Shown in pieces: positions 34,517-42,555 of a stretch of 64,000 nucleotides of DNA (the first letter of the stretch is position 1; each line of letters starts with the position of its first letter). The position numbers were made by a program, and so were the translations under genes. The notes under the pieces are model-generated. The model did not search any database. It was not told where the DNA came from and saw only the letters and a program-made list of their open reading frames with translations. The DNA is from Phycisphaeraceae bacterium (GTDB taxonomy: Bacteria; Planctomycetota; Phycisphaerae; Phycisphaerales; UBA1924), in contig JACKHC010000001.1 in assembly GCA_020639235.1 (NCBI GenBank), positions 682,001 to 746,000 of the forward strand, read 5' to 3'.

Positions 34517-35614
34517 TTACATCGAACTCAGCGCCGCCTTGTACTCTTCGAGCGCGGGCATGAGTTGCTCCTTGTCTTCAGCCGGAGCGATATCAACCGC
34601 CTTGGTCTGCAGCTGGATCGCCTTCTTGATGTCGCCCTTGTTGAACACCACGCGGGCCAGGGTGTCGATGATCGACGCGTCCTCCCACTTGGTCAGCTCG
34701 CAGGCCCGCTCGGCGGCCTCCATCGCGAGGCCCAGGTCCATGTCCGCGATGTCGTTGCCCGCGTCGGGATCAACAATGCCCCACGCGATCGAGTTCAGGC
34801 CCTGTGCGTCCTTGGCGAACTGCCCGCGGATGAGCTCCTTGCCGTAGGCCGACGCCGCGCCCGCGTCGATGTGGTTGAGCGCCTGATAGCGGAGCATCGC
34901 CAGGTTGGAGAACTTCTTGGCGTCCAGCGCCATCAGTTTCTCGGAGATGTCGGCGATCTTCGACCAGTCCTGCGCGCGATACGCCGTGTTGAGCTGATCC
35001 ATCAGCGGCTTGGCCTTCGCCTCGAGCGCCTTCTTCTTGGCGTCGTAGGCGAGCGCATCGAACTTGCCCTCATGCACCATCTCGACAACCTCGTCGAGGC
35101 CGTCCATCGGGTGCCCGATCCAAGCGATCTTGCCCTCCTGGTCGATCACCATCGCCGTGGGGATGCCGTTCTGGCCCGACGCCTTCATGTACGCGTCGGC
35201 GGTCTTGCCCTCAACGTCCGCAGCGATCCGGTAGGCCATGTCGTCGCCCTTGGACTCGACGAAGTCCTTGGTCGGGGTCATGCGGTCGTTCGGCCAGATC
35301 GCCACGCCGATGATGTTGACGCCCTTGTCCTTGTACGCGTTGTGCATCTCGTTGATGTGCGGGATCGACGCGACGCACGGGCCGCACCACGTCGCCCAGA
35401 AATCGAGAACATACACCTGCCCGGACTCGAACTCCGTCACCTTGTCGCCCTGAATCCAGGTCACGTCCGTCAACGCGGGCGCCTTGTCACCCACGCCCAG
35501 CTTCTTCTTGGCCTGTTCCTTGATGGTGTCCTGCGCATTGTCCATCTGCGCCAACGCGGGGGTCGCGGTCATCGCCAGAGCAGCAAGAACCGCAGCGGTC
35601 AGTTGCATTTTCAT
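34517..35614 (-). CDS. TlpA-type thioredoxin with C-terminal helical extension
   Basis: A 365-residue exported protein. A signal peptide spans residues 1-23 (LAALAMTATPALAQ). The thioredoxin domain covers about 40-190, with the active site FWATWCGPC (Cys77, Cys80) and GIPTAMVIDQEG for the cis-Pro strand. The remaining 170 residues are helical and TPR-like (KFSNLAMLRYQALNHIDAG, AMEAAERACELTK), a shape common in planctomycete redoxins. The protein should be a periplasmic thiol-disulfide reductant, with the extension binding a partner. GGAGG nine bases upstream of ATG supports the start. The following gene on this strand is the shorter TlpA lipoprotein, beyond a terminator. Confidence 0.88.
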   Translation of the reverse strand: MKMQLTAAVLAALAMTATPALAQMDNAQDTIKEQAKKKLGVGDKAPALTDVTWIQGDKVTEFESGQVYVLDFWATWCGPCVASIPHINEMHNAYKDKGVNIIGVAIWPNDRMTPTKDFVESKGDDMAYRIAADVEGKTADAYMKASGQNGIPTAMVIDQEGKIAWIGHPMDGLDEVVEMVHEGKFDALAYDAKKKALEAKAKPLMDQLNTAYRAQDWSKIADISEKLMALDAKKFSNLAMLRYQALNHIDAGAASAYGKELIRGQFAKDAQGLNSIAWGIVDPDAGNDIADMDLGLAMEAAERACELTKWEDASIIDTLARVVFNKGDIKKAIQLQTKAVDIAPAEDKEQLMPALEEYKAALSSM

Positions 35615-35768
35615 CCTGAGTGTCCTCCGTGGGGTGTGGAGCGTTCGGGCAAATCCCGGAATCCGACGGGCACATGCCCGATAGGCGTTCGGGCGCAGCA
35701 TCACCTGCCGGCTGATGTGGCCCGCAGCATTTTATTACAAATGAAACCCCCGCAGGATCCGCCTTATT

Positions 35769-36629
35769 TCAACCGCTCCGGTCGCTATCCGTTCGGGGGT
35801 CGCCCCGTCCGCCCGCATCGGCCCCGACCCGGCGGTTCAGTTCCTGCTTCACCCAGCGCGAGAACACCCTGTAAACAATCAGGAAAACCACGATCGCAAC
35901 CGCCACACCCACGATCGCGACCCACTTCCCCCCAGTGGACTTCGCCTTCTGGATCTCCCCCGCCTGATTGCCCAGCCACACCGCGAAAATCGTACGTGGC
36001 GCGATGCCCACGGCCGTCCCGATCACATAGGGCAGCAATCGCACCCGCGTCGCCGACATCGCAAGGTTCGTCAGCGCAAAGGGTGAGTTGGGCGGAATGC
36101 GAATCAGCCCCACCGCCATCGTCTCCTGCGCCAGCCCCCGATCCACGATCGCGCGCCGGATCAGCGCCGCACGCGGGTGATTCTCGATCTGCGCCATCAC
36201 GCGCTTGCGCGCGAGGATCGTCCCCCAGAAGTACCCCACCAGCGCACCGAGCGTCACGCCGATCATCGCCGCCGCCGACCCCTCCGCCACCCCGAGGTAC
36301 ACACCGCACGCGATCGAAAGCGCATAGGTCGGCAGCAACGCCGACCCGGTCGTCAGCGCAAAGGCGAAGCCCACCACAACGAACGCCGCCCCGCCGAGGC
36401 CATGGATCCAGTTCTCGACCGCCCCGGAGCGGAACAGCGCGCTCTTGATAATGATGAAGAACCCAAGTGGGCCCGGCAGAATCGCGCTCAGCAATATCAG
36501 CGCCGTCACGAACGGCCCGACACCCTTCGCCTGCTCCAGCAGAATCTGCCCGAGCGGCTTCTCGCCAGGTTCTCCCGCCTGTGACTCGGGTTGCGATGGG
36601 GGATCTGTGTGGGGGGTGCTCACGCCCAC
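35769..36629 (-). CDS. VTT (TVP38/TMEM64, DedA-like) membrane protein
   Basis: A 286-residue integral membrane protein with about five helices. The VTT signature appears as RIPPNSPFALTNLAMSATRV, YVIGTAVGIAPRTIFAVWLG, with the N-terminal hydrophobic re-entrant region FVVVGFAFALTTGSALLPTY. The family is related to DedA and SNARE-associated Golgi proteins; several members move lipids such as undecaprenyl or polyprenyl carriers across the membrane, but this one is uncharacterised. Both ends are polar, and the C-terminus is rich in Arg, Asp and Gly. The start is GTG 36629, with GTG 36623 in frame as alternative. The methyltransferase gene is 19 bases upstream on the same strand and likely cotranscribed. 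Confidence 0.85.
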   Translation of the reverse strand: MGVSTPHTDPPSQPESQAGEPGEKPLGQILLEQAKGVGPFVTALILLSAILPGPLGFFIIIKSALFRSGAVENWIHGLGGAAFVVVGFAFALTTGSALLPTYALSIACGVYLGVAEGSAAAMIGVTLGALVGYFWGTILARKRVMAQIENHPRAALIRRAIVDRGLAQETMAVGLIRIPPNSPFALTNLAMSATRVRLLPYVIGTAVGIAPRTIFAVWLGNQAGEIQKAKSTGGKWVAIVGVAVAIVVFLIVYRVFSRWVKQELNRRVGADAGGRGDPRTDSDRSG

Positions 36630-36648
36630 AGCGTAACGCCTCAGCCCA

Positions 36649-37596
36649 TCACTTGACCTTCCGCGCCGCGACGAACATCAACTGGCCGTTGAGATCGCGA
36701 CGCGCCGTTATCCGAAACCAGAACCGATTCAGCGCCAGCCGAATGCGGAACATCGGGAGCCGCCCGCCCATCTCCGTCGAGAGCGTCTCTTCGAGATCAA
36801 AGCAATTCTTCGGGTCCGCCTTGCCCTTGATTTTGTGTTTCCAACTCTGGGCGATCAGCTCCCATGGCGTGAAGGAGCACCGGCCCGTCACCTCCAGCCC
36901 GCCCGCCTCTTGGATGCACCGCTCGATCGTCGCCGGCGCGAAGTCCGACACATGCGAATGGGGGATCCACTTGGTGAACCTCGGCCCGGACCGCTTCACG
37001 ACCGCCGACTCGAAGTTGTCGGTCATCAGCAGGACATGCCCGCCCGGCTTCACATGCCGCGCCATGTGCCGCACAAACGGCACCGGGTCGGCGATGTGCT
37101 CGATCACCTCGAAACACGCCGCCACGTCGAACGCCCCCTCGGGCAAGCCCGACTCCTGGATCATCCGCGACACGACATTCAGCCGCAGCGTGTTCCGCGC
37201 GTACTCCGCCTCCTGCGCCGAGATCTCCATCCCCGTGCACGAGACACCGTACCGGTCGCGCAGTTTGGGCAGCAGGAATCCATACCCCGTCCCGACATCT
37301 AGGAAGGTCTTCACCCTGCTCATGTCGAGCACCTTGGGTAGCGCCAGGATGTTCACTGTCGCGTTGACAACCTGCCCCTCCATGTGGCGCCGGCTCCCGA
37401 ATGACCGCTTGTAGTACTCCGCCAGCGCGTCATCCGGCAGCACGCGCCCCGAGTGGATGAAGCCGCACGAGCCGCACTGCATCACCGGGATGTCGGCAAA
37501 CGCCAGGTGCACACGCTTGTCGTCCGAACCACAGATCGGACACGGCCCGCGATCGATCAGGCGGTCAGCGTGCCGGGGTGTCGATGTCTCGGGCAT
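36649..37596 (-). CDS. Class I SAM methyltransferase with N-terminal zinc ribbon
   Basis: A 315-residue enzyme. Residues 15-50 form a zinc ribbon: CPICG, then CGSCG 20 residues later (four cysteines). The methyltransferase core starts at about 97, with motif I FLDVGTGYGFLLPKL, GMEISAQEAEYARN, AFDVAACFEVIEHI (post-motif acid) and HVKPGGHVLLMTDN. This is the Methyltransf_23/12 layout seen in enzymes of surface-sugar or lipid decoration; the acceptor is unknown. TAGACT lies seven bases before the ATG with no ribosome site, so it may be leaderless. It is divergent from the amide-ligase operon, with 42 bases between the two starts, and upstream of the VTT gene. Confidence 0.83.
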   Translation of the reverse strand: MPETSTPRHADRLIDRGPCPICGSDDKRVHLAFADIPVMQCGSCGFIHSGRVLPDDALAEYYKRSFGSRRHMEGQVVNATVNILALPKVLDMSRVKTFLDVGTGYGFLLPKLRDRYGVSCTGMEISAQEAEYARNTLRLNVVSRMIQESGLPEGAFDVAACFEVIEHIADPVPFVRHMARHVKPGGHVLLMTDNFESAVVKRSGPRFTKWIPHSHVSDFAPATIERCIQEAGGLEVTGRCSFTPWELIAQSWKHKIKGKADPKNCFDLEETLSTEMGGRLPMFRIRLALNRFWFRITARRDLNGQLMFVAARKVK

Positions 37597-37603
37597 GTCG
37601 GTG

Positions 37604-37609
37604 AGTCTA
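37604..37609 (-). promoter_or_regulatory. Candidate leaderless -10 box (TAGACT) of the methyltransferase gene
   Basis: On the minus strand TAGACT ends seven bases before the methyltransferase ATG (37596). It lies only 15 bases from the opposite-facing TACAAT of the amide-ligase operon, so the two promoters probably compete for polymerase. Confidence 0.4.
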
Positions 37610-37624
37610 CTGCCCCGGCGCGGG

Positions 37625-37630
37625 TACAAT
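37625..37630 (+). promoter_or_regulatory. Candidate -10 box (TACAAT) of the amide-ligase operon
   Basis: TACAAT ends eight bases before ATG 37639 with no Shine-Dalgarno in between, so the transcript would be leaderless or nearly so. GTGAGT 18 bases upstream is a poor -35. Confidence 0.5.
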
Positions 37631-37638
37631 CCCGCCCG

Positions 37639-38436
37639 ATGTCCGGCCGTCGGGCAATACGCACCATCTCGGCTGCCTTGCAAGTGCCCGATCTCACACG
37701 CCTGCAACTCGATATCCTCGCGCAACCCAACGATGTCACGTGCGGCCCGACCTGTCTGCACGCGGTCTATCGCTATTTCGGCGACCCGATCGACCTCGAT
37801 CAGGTCATCCACGAAGTCCCCGCGCTCGACCACGGCGGGACGCTCGCCGTCATGCTCGGACGACACGCCCTCGGCCGCGGCTACAAGGCAACCCTCTTCA
37901 CTTTCAATATCCAGATGTTCGATCCGACTTGGTTCCCAGAGTCGGACTCCGCCCCGGTCGACAACGAACGACTCGAGTCCAGACTCCTCGCCCAGGCAGA
38001 GGCCAAGGGACGCGACGACCGCAAAATGCTCGTCGCGACGCACGCCTACATCGAGTTCCTCCGCGCGGGCGGCTCCATCCGCATGCGCGACGCCACCTCG
38101 CAGATGATCACCGGGTTCCTCCGCAAGGGCCTCCCCGTCCTCACGGGGCTCAGTTCGACCTACCTCTACCGCGCCATGCGCGAGTTCGGGCCCAACGACG
38201 ACGAAGACGACATCCGCGGCACGCCATCGGGCCACTTCGTCGTCCTCTGCGGGTACGATCCGGCGCATCGGAGAGTCACGGTCGCCGACCCGCTCAAGGA
38301 CAACCCCGGGTTCTCGGCGCCCATGTACGAAGTCCCACTGTCCCGCCTCGTCGCGGCGATCATGCTCGGCGTCCTGACCTACGACGCCAATCTCCTCGTG
38401 ATCGAGCCCGACGAGCAACGGAAGACCGGTCGATGA
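37639..38436 (+). CDS. C39-like cysteine peptidase, first gene of the amide-ligase operon
   Basis: A 265-residue protein with the papain-like C39 peptidase layout. NDVTCGPTCLHAVYRYFG has the catalytic Cys at residue 35 with the Gln/Asn before it. GHFVVLCGYDPAHRR supplies the His, and TVADPLKDN the Asp/Asn. C39 enzymes cut after a Gly-Gly leader in bacteriocin export or form stand-alone transglutaminase-like hydrolases. There is no signal peptide or transporter domain here, so it is cytosolic. Its TGA overlaps the ATG of the ATP-grasp gene (ATGA), so the products are made together. Placed with two amide-bond-forming enzymes, it may process or release the product they make. Confidence 0.8.
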   Translation: MSGRRAIRTISAALQVPDLTRLQLDILAQPNDVTCGPTCLHAVYRYFGDPIDLDQVIHEVPALDHGGTLAVMLGRHALGRGYKATLFTFNIQMFDPTWFPESDSAPVDNERLESRLLAQAEAKGRDDRKMLVATHAYIEFLRAGGSIRMRDATSQMITGFLRKGLPVLTGLSSTYLYRAMREFGPNDDEDDIRGTPSGHFVVLCGYDPAHRRVTVADPLKDNPGFSAPMYEVPLSRLVAAIMLGVLTYDANLLVIEPDEQRKTGR

Positions 38437-39902
38437 GCGCACTGATCGTTGTTGATAACCCCAAGAACTGGCCGCTCGAAATCCGCGGCGTCGAGGTCGT
38501 GTCATCGCGCGACTACCTGACGCTCCCAAAATACGCCGCCATGTCGCGCGCCAAGGTCTTCAACCTCTGCCGCTCCTACCGCTATCAGGCCGCCGGGTAC
38601 TACGTCTCCCTCCTCGCCCAGGCCCGCGGGCATCGACCGCTCCCGTCCGTGGGCACACTCCAGGACCTCCGGCTCTCGCCCGTCGTGCGCATCGCGGCGC
38701 AGGAGATGGACGACCTGATCCAGCACGCACTCAAGCCGCTGAAATCCGACAAGTTCGAGTTGAGCGTCTATTTCGGGAGCAACGTCACGCCCCGCTACGA
38801 CCGCCTCGGCCTGGCGATCTTCAATCAGTTCCCCGCGCCGTTCCTTCGGGTTCAGTTCGAGCGCGACGGCGCCTCCGACGACAGATCCGAGTGGTCCATC
38901 AAGTCGGTGCGAATCATCGGCGCCGACGAGATCCCGCCAGAGCACCACGCCTTCGCCGTGAGCAAGGCCGAGGAGCACATCCAGCGCGGCCACCGCTCGC
39001 GCAAGAACAAGTCGAGCGCCAAATACGACCTGGCGATCCTCCACGACCCGGATGACCAGATGCCACCCTCTGACCCCAAGGCGCTCAAGCGATTCGTCGC
39101 CGCCGCCGAGTCGGTCGGCATGCGCCCGTGGCTCATCACACGCGAGGACTACGGCTCCCTCGCCGAGTTCGATGCGCTCTTCATCCGAGAAACCACGAGT
39201 GTCAATCACCACACCTTCCGATTCGCACGCCGCGCCGCCGCCGAGGGCATGGTCGTCATCGACGACCCCGAGTCCATCCTGCGATGCTCGAACAAAGTGT
39301 TCCTCGCCGAACTCCTCTCGCGCCACAAACTGATGACGCCCGCGACCGTCATCTTCTCGATGGACAACGCCAACCTCGTCGGCGAGCGCATCGGCTTCCC
39401 GTGCGTAATCAAGCAGCCCGACAGCGCCTTCTCGCAGGGCGTCGTCAAGATCGACACCGAAGAGGCGTTCAAGGCCCAACTCGAACAACTCTTCGAGACC
39501 TCCGAGTTGCTCCTCGCCCAGGAGTTTGTGCCGACCGACTTCGACTGGCGAATCGGCGTCCTGGGCGGACGCGCGCTCTTCGCCTGCAAGTATTTCATGG
39601 CCCGCAAGCACTGGCAGATCATCAAACGCGAGGGATCGACCAGCCGCTTCGGCAAGTTCGAGTCGCTCCCCGTGCACCAGGCGCCGCAGAAAGTCGTCAG
39701 CGCCGCCGTCAAGGCCGCCAACCTGATCGGCAACGGGCTCTACGGCGTCGACCTTAAAGTCCTCGGCGGCAAGCCGAAAATCATCGAGGTGAACGACAAC
39801 CCGAGCATCGACGCCGGCATCGAAGACAAAGTTCTGGGCAACCTGCTGTACGAACAGATCATGCTCCACATCATGATGCAACTCGAGGAACGCGGACGAT
39901 GA
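38433..39902 (+). CDS. RLAN-domain RimK-like ATP-grasp ligase
   Basis: A 489-residue ligase. The N-terminal 160 residues match the RLAN (RimK-like ATP-grasp N-terminal) region: VVDNPKNWPLEIRGVEVVSS, AKVFNLCRSYRYQAAGYYVS and SVYFGSNVTPRYDRLGLAIF. The C-terminal 270 residues are an ATP-grasp: FIRETTSVNHHTFRFARRA, GFPCVIKQPDSAFSQGVVKI (ATP-binding Lys and loop), LLAQEFVPTDFDWRIGVLGG and KPKIIEVNDNPSIDAGIED (Mg-binding Glu and Asn). RimK enzymes join an amino acid, often Glu, to a carboxylate using ATP. It overlaps the genes on both sides by 4 bases. The substrate is unknown; by analogy it would add an amino-acid unit to a small acceptor or peptide tail. Confidence 0.87.
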   Translation: MSALIVVDNPKNWPLEIRGVEVVSSRDYLTLPKYAAMSRAKVFNLCRSYRYQAAGYYVSLLAQARGHRPLPSVGTLQDLRLSPVVRIAAQEMDDLIQHALKPLKSDKFELSVYFGSNVTPRYDRLGLAIFNQFPAPFLRVQFERDGASDDRSEWSIKSVRIIGADEIPPEHHAFAVSKAEEHIQRGHRSRKNKSSAKYDLAILHDPDDQMPPSDPKALKRFVAAAESVGMRPWLITREDYGSLAEFDALFIRETTSVNHHTFRFARRAAAEGMVVIDDPESILRCSNKVFLAELLSRHKLMTPATVIFSMDNANLVGERIGFPCVIKQPDSAFSQGVVKIDTEEAFKAQLEQLFETSELLLAQEFVPTDFDWRIGVLGGRALFACKYFMARKHWQIIKREGSTSRFGKFESLPVHQAPQKVVSAAVKAANLIGNGLYGVDLKVLGGKPKIIEVNDNPSIDAGIEDKVLGNLLYEQIMLHIMMQLEERGR

Positions 39903-41155
39903 GCCAGACCGACTACCGATACGACCTGGGCCTGTTCCAGCGCACCGGCGTCGAACTCGAGTACATGATCGTCGACGCCGACTCACTCGATGTGAAGCCC
40001 ATCGCCGACGAACTCATCAAGGAGGTCACGGGCGAATACACATCCGACGCCGAGCCCGACGGCGACGACGGCGAGATTTCATGGTCCAACGAACTCGCCC
40101 TCCATGTCATCGAACTCAAAACGCAAACGCCCGCCAAGTCGCTCGAGCGACTGCCCGCGCTGTTCCAGGATCATGTCGGTCGGATCAATCACCTGCTGGC
40201 CGAGATGAACGCCCGCCTCATGCCCGGAGCGATGCACCCGTGGATGGACCCGCACCGGGAACTCAAACTCTGGCCCCACGAGTACAACCCCGTCTACGAA
40301 ACCTTTGACCGAATCTTCTCGTGCCAGGGCCACGGCTGGGCGAACCTCCAGAGCACGCACATCAACCTCCCCTTCGCCAATGACGACGAGTTCGGACGCC
40401 TCCACGCCGCCATCCGCCTCGTCCTCCCGATCATCCCCGCGCTCAGCGCCGCATCCCCCGCGTACGACGGCTCGGTCACCGGCATCGCCGACAACCGCCT
40501 CGATGTCTACCGCCTCAACGCGCGCCGCGTCCCCTCCGTCGCGGGCAAAGTCGTCCCCGAACCCGTGTTCACACGCGCCGCGTACGAGAACGAACTGCTC
40601 GGCACGATCTACAAAGACCTCGCGCCCCTCGATCCCGACGGCGTTCTCCGCCACGAGTGGGCCAACTCGCGCGGCTGCATCGCACGCTTCGACCGCGGCG
40701 CCATCGAGATCCGCGTCATCGACAATCAGGAATGCCCCCAGGCCGATCTCGCGATCGTCGCGATGATCGTCACGGCCCTCAAATGGATGGTCGCCGAGCG
40801 CTGGGTCTCAACCGGCGCGCAGCGCGCCATCCCGACCGATCCGATGCACGCGACGCTCCTCGATGTCATCCGCGAGGGCGAACGCGCGATCATCACCCAC
40901 GAGCCGTACCTCCGCGCCTGGGGCATCGACGCGCCGCGCATCAGCGCCGGCGACCTCTGGCGCACGCTCCGCGATGAACTCCTCCCCCCCGACTCGCCCT
41001 TCGCGCCGGCGCTGTCCGTCATCCTCGACAAGGGCACCCTCTCGACCCGCCTCCGCGCCGCCCTCGGCAAGTCCCCCTCACGCGACCACATGTTCACCGT
41101 GTACCGCGACCTGTGCGACTGCCTCCGCGACGGCCAACTCTTCGCCGCCGATTGA
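39899..41155 (+). CDS. GCS2-type carboxylate-amine ligase
   Basis: A 418-residue protein of the glutamate-cysteine-ligase 2 (COG2170/YbdK-type) family, which folds like glutamine synthetase and joins an amino acid to an amine or amino acid with ATP. Visible marks are TGVELEYMIVDADSLDVKP (acidic metal ligands), NELALHVIELKTQTP, GMHPW-like HPWMDPHRELKLW, ANLQSTHINLPF, SAASPAYDGSVTG and IEIRVIDNQECPQAD. It is not a proven glutathione-type ligase; most family members have unknown substrates. ATGA overlap with the ATP-grasp gene and a 2-base gap to the next gene show tight coupling. Two different ATP-driven ligases side by side suggest a product with at least two amide bonds. Confidence 0.87.
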   Translation: MSQTDYRYDLGLFQRTGVELEYMIVDADSLDVKPIADELIKEVTGEYTSDAEPDGDDGEISWSNELALHVIELKTQTPAKSLERLPALFQDHVGRINHLLAEMNARLMPGAMHPWMDPHRELKLWPHEYNPVYETFDRIFSCQGHGWANLQSTHINLPFANDDEFGRLHAAIRLVLPIIPALSAASPAYDGSVTGIADNRLDVYRLNARRVPSVAGKVVPEPVFTRAAYENELLGTIYKDLAPLDPDGVLRHEWANSRGCIARFDRGAIEIRVIDNQECPQADLAIVAMIVTALKWMVAERWVSTGAQRAIPTDPMHATLLDVIREGERAIITHEPYLRAWGIDAPRISAGDLWRTLRDELLPPDSPFAPALSVILDKGTLSTRLRAALGKSPSRDHMFTVYRDLCDCLRDGQLFAAD

Positions 41156-41157
41156 AA

Positions 41158-41862
41158 ATGACTGACGATCAACCGATCGCCGTGCTGGTGACCTGCGAGC
41201 ACGCCGGCAACAATGTGCCGAGGCCGTGGGCGCACCTGTTCCGCGGGAGCGAACCAATCCTCCGCACGCACCGTGGCTACGACATTGGCGCTCTGGGCGT
41301 CGCAAGGGAAATGGCCTCGCGCCTCCGCACCACGCCGATCGTTCACCTGACGACGCGCCTCCTCGTCGAGGTCAATCGCTCACCAGACCACCCGCAGCTG
41401 TTCTCGGAGTTCACGCGCACGCTGCCCGAGCCGGACCGCCGCGCCATCATGGATGCGCATTACACCAAGCACCGCACCATGATCGAGCGCGCCATCGCCC
41501 GCCTCATCGCGCGGCAATACCGCGTCCTACACGCGGGCATCCATTCCTTCACTCCCGTCCTGGGCGATGAGGTGCGCGAGGTTCAGATCGGCCTGCTGTT
41601 CGACCCCGCGCGATCATTCGAGTCGAGCATCTGCCAGCAGTGGCGCGACGCCATCCGCCACGCCGACCCGTCCCTCGATGTCCGCTTCAACGAGCCCTAC
41701 AAGGGAGTCGACGACGGCCTCACCACCCACCTCCGAACCCGCTTCCCCGACGAGTCCTACGCCGGCATCGAGATCGAGGTCCGCAACGACCTCATCGCAC
41801 GCGGCCTGTCACAACGCCGCTTCGGCGCGTTCTTGGCAGCGAGCGTATTGGTAGAGATATAG
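41158..41862 (+). CDS. N-formylglutamate amidohydrolase-like protein
   Basis: A 234-residue hydrolase of the FGase (HutG-2, COG3741) family. Family blocks are TCEHAGNNVPRPWAHLF, RTHRGYDIGALGVAR, TRLLVEVNRSPDHPQLFSEF, LHAGIHSFTPVLGDEVREV and YAGIEIEVRNDL. The His and Glu of these blocks form the zinc site. Members cut N-formyl-glutamate or related acyl-amino acid amides. It starts two bases after the GCS2 stop, so it is the fourth gene of the same operon. No histidine-degradation genes are near, so the substrate is probably the operon's own product or an intermediate, which it would deblock or recycle. This is inference from context. Confidence 0.85.
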   Translation: MTDDQPIAVLVTCEHAGNNVPRPWAHLFRGSEPILRTHRGYDIGALGVAREMASRLRTTPIVHLTTRLLVEVNRSPDHPQLFSEFTRTLPEPDRRAIMDAHYTKHRTMIERAIARLIARQYRVLHAGIHSFTPVLGDEVREVQIGLLFDPARSFESSICQQWRDAIRHADPSLDVRFNEPYKGVDDGLTTHLRTRFPDESYAGIEIEVRNDLIARGLSQRRFGAFLAASVLVEI

Positions 41863-41868
41863 GTTGTA

Positions 41869-42555
41869 TCAGGCGGCTTTCTTGCGACAACACTCTGAAA
41901 CCGCGCCAAATGGATCAGAGAGTAGTCTGTCAAAGCTCTGGTCGTGTCTGGTGCATGCAACAAAGAATGCAGCGACGACAGCCAACACGGCCCACAAGAT
42001 ATCAGCCCACTTGAAGCTACTGATAAAAACTACGATGAAGTAGCTGGGTAGTTGACTGTCGAAATTCGACGCGGCTTGAATGCGAGCGGCATCCTTCTCC
42101 AGATCGGGCATTGCTTTCCATTGCTTTACAGCGTGGGTCCAGATCTCTGATGGGTAGAAATCCTTGGGTGAGTCGGCTACTTCAAGATTGTGAAGGCTGT
42201 ACCACTCCGAGAAATCCTCGCCCGCCTGCTGGCGCTCTTCGAGTGTCTGCTCTGCGATTGCTCCGATCATGTAAGGATCGCGAGTCATCATCTCTCGCAA
42301 CTGTGCCATTGAGAAACCCGCGATCGCGATCTTCCCTGCACAAATGGCTCCGATCGCGATGACACCGGCGAGCATCCCGCCACCGAAGCTCTGACGGTCA
42401 CGCATGGAGAGTCGAATCCCCACCCCAGCCAGAGCACCGATGAGTAATGCGAGGCAGCGAGACTCAATGCCGCTGAAGTAGACGAAGGTTGTCCAGACAA
42501 TGGCGCCGAGGATGCCGCCCGCTAAGCCGAACATGAGTGATCTTGTGAGTGGCAT
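41869..42555 (-). CDS. Membrane protein, paralogue of the next gene
   Basis: A 228-residue protein with about four hydrophobic helices and no recognised family. Segments are LMFGLAGGILGAIVWTTFVY, CLALLIGALAGVGIRL, GGGMLAGVIAIGAICAGKIA and ILWAVLAVVAAFFVAC. The helical pattern repeats that of the following gene (GGxxGAxxW, LAGVxxxGAGK), so the pair arose by duplication. A central acidic loop (EERQQAGEDFSEWYSL, SEIWTHAVKQW) is shared. The coding sequence is lower in GC and freer in codon use than its neighbours. Its ATG overlaps the upstream stop by one base (TGATG), so translation is coupled. Function unknown. Confidence 0.7.
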   Translation of the reverse strand: MPLTRSLMFGLAGGILGAIVWTTFVYFSGIESRCLALLIGALAGVGIRLSMRDRQSFGGGMLAGVIAIGAICAGKIAIAGFSMAQLREMMTRDPYMIGAIAEQTLEERQQAGEDFSEWYSLHNLEVADSPKDFYPSEIWTHAVKQWKAMPDLEKDAARIQAASNFDSQLPSYFIVVFISSFKWADILWAVLAVVAAFFVACTRHDQSFDRLLSDPFGAVSECCRKKAA

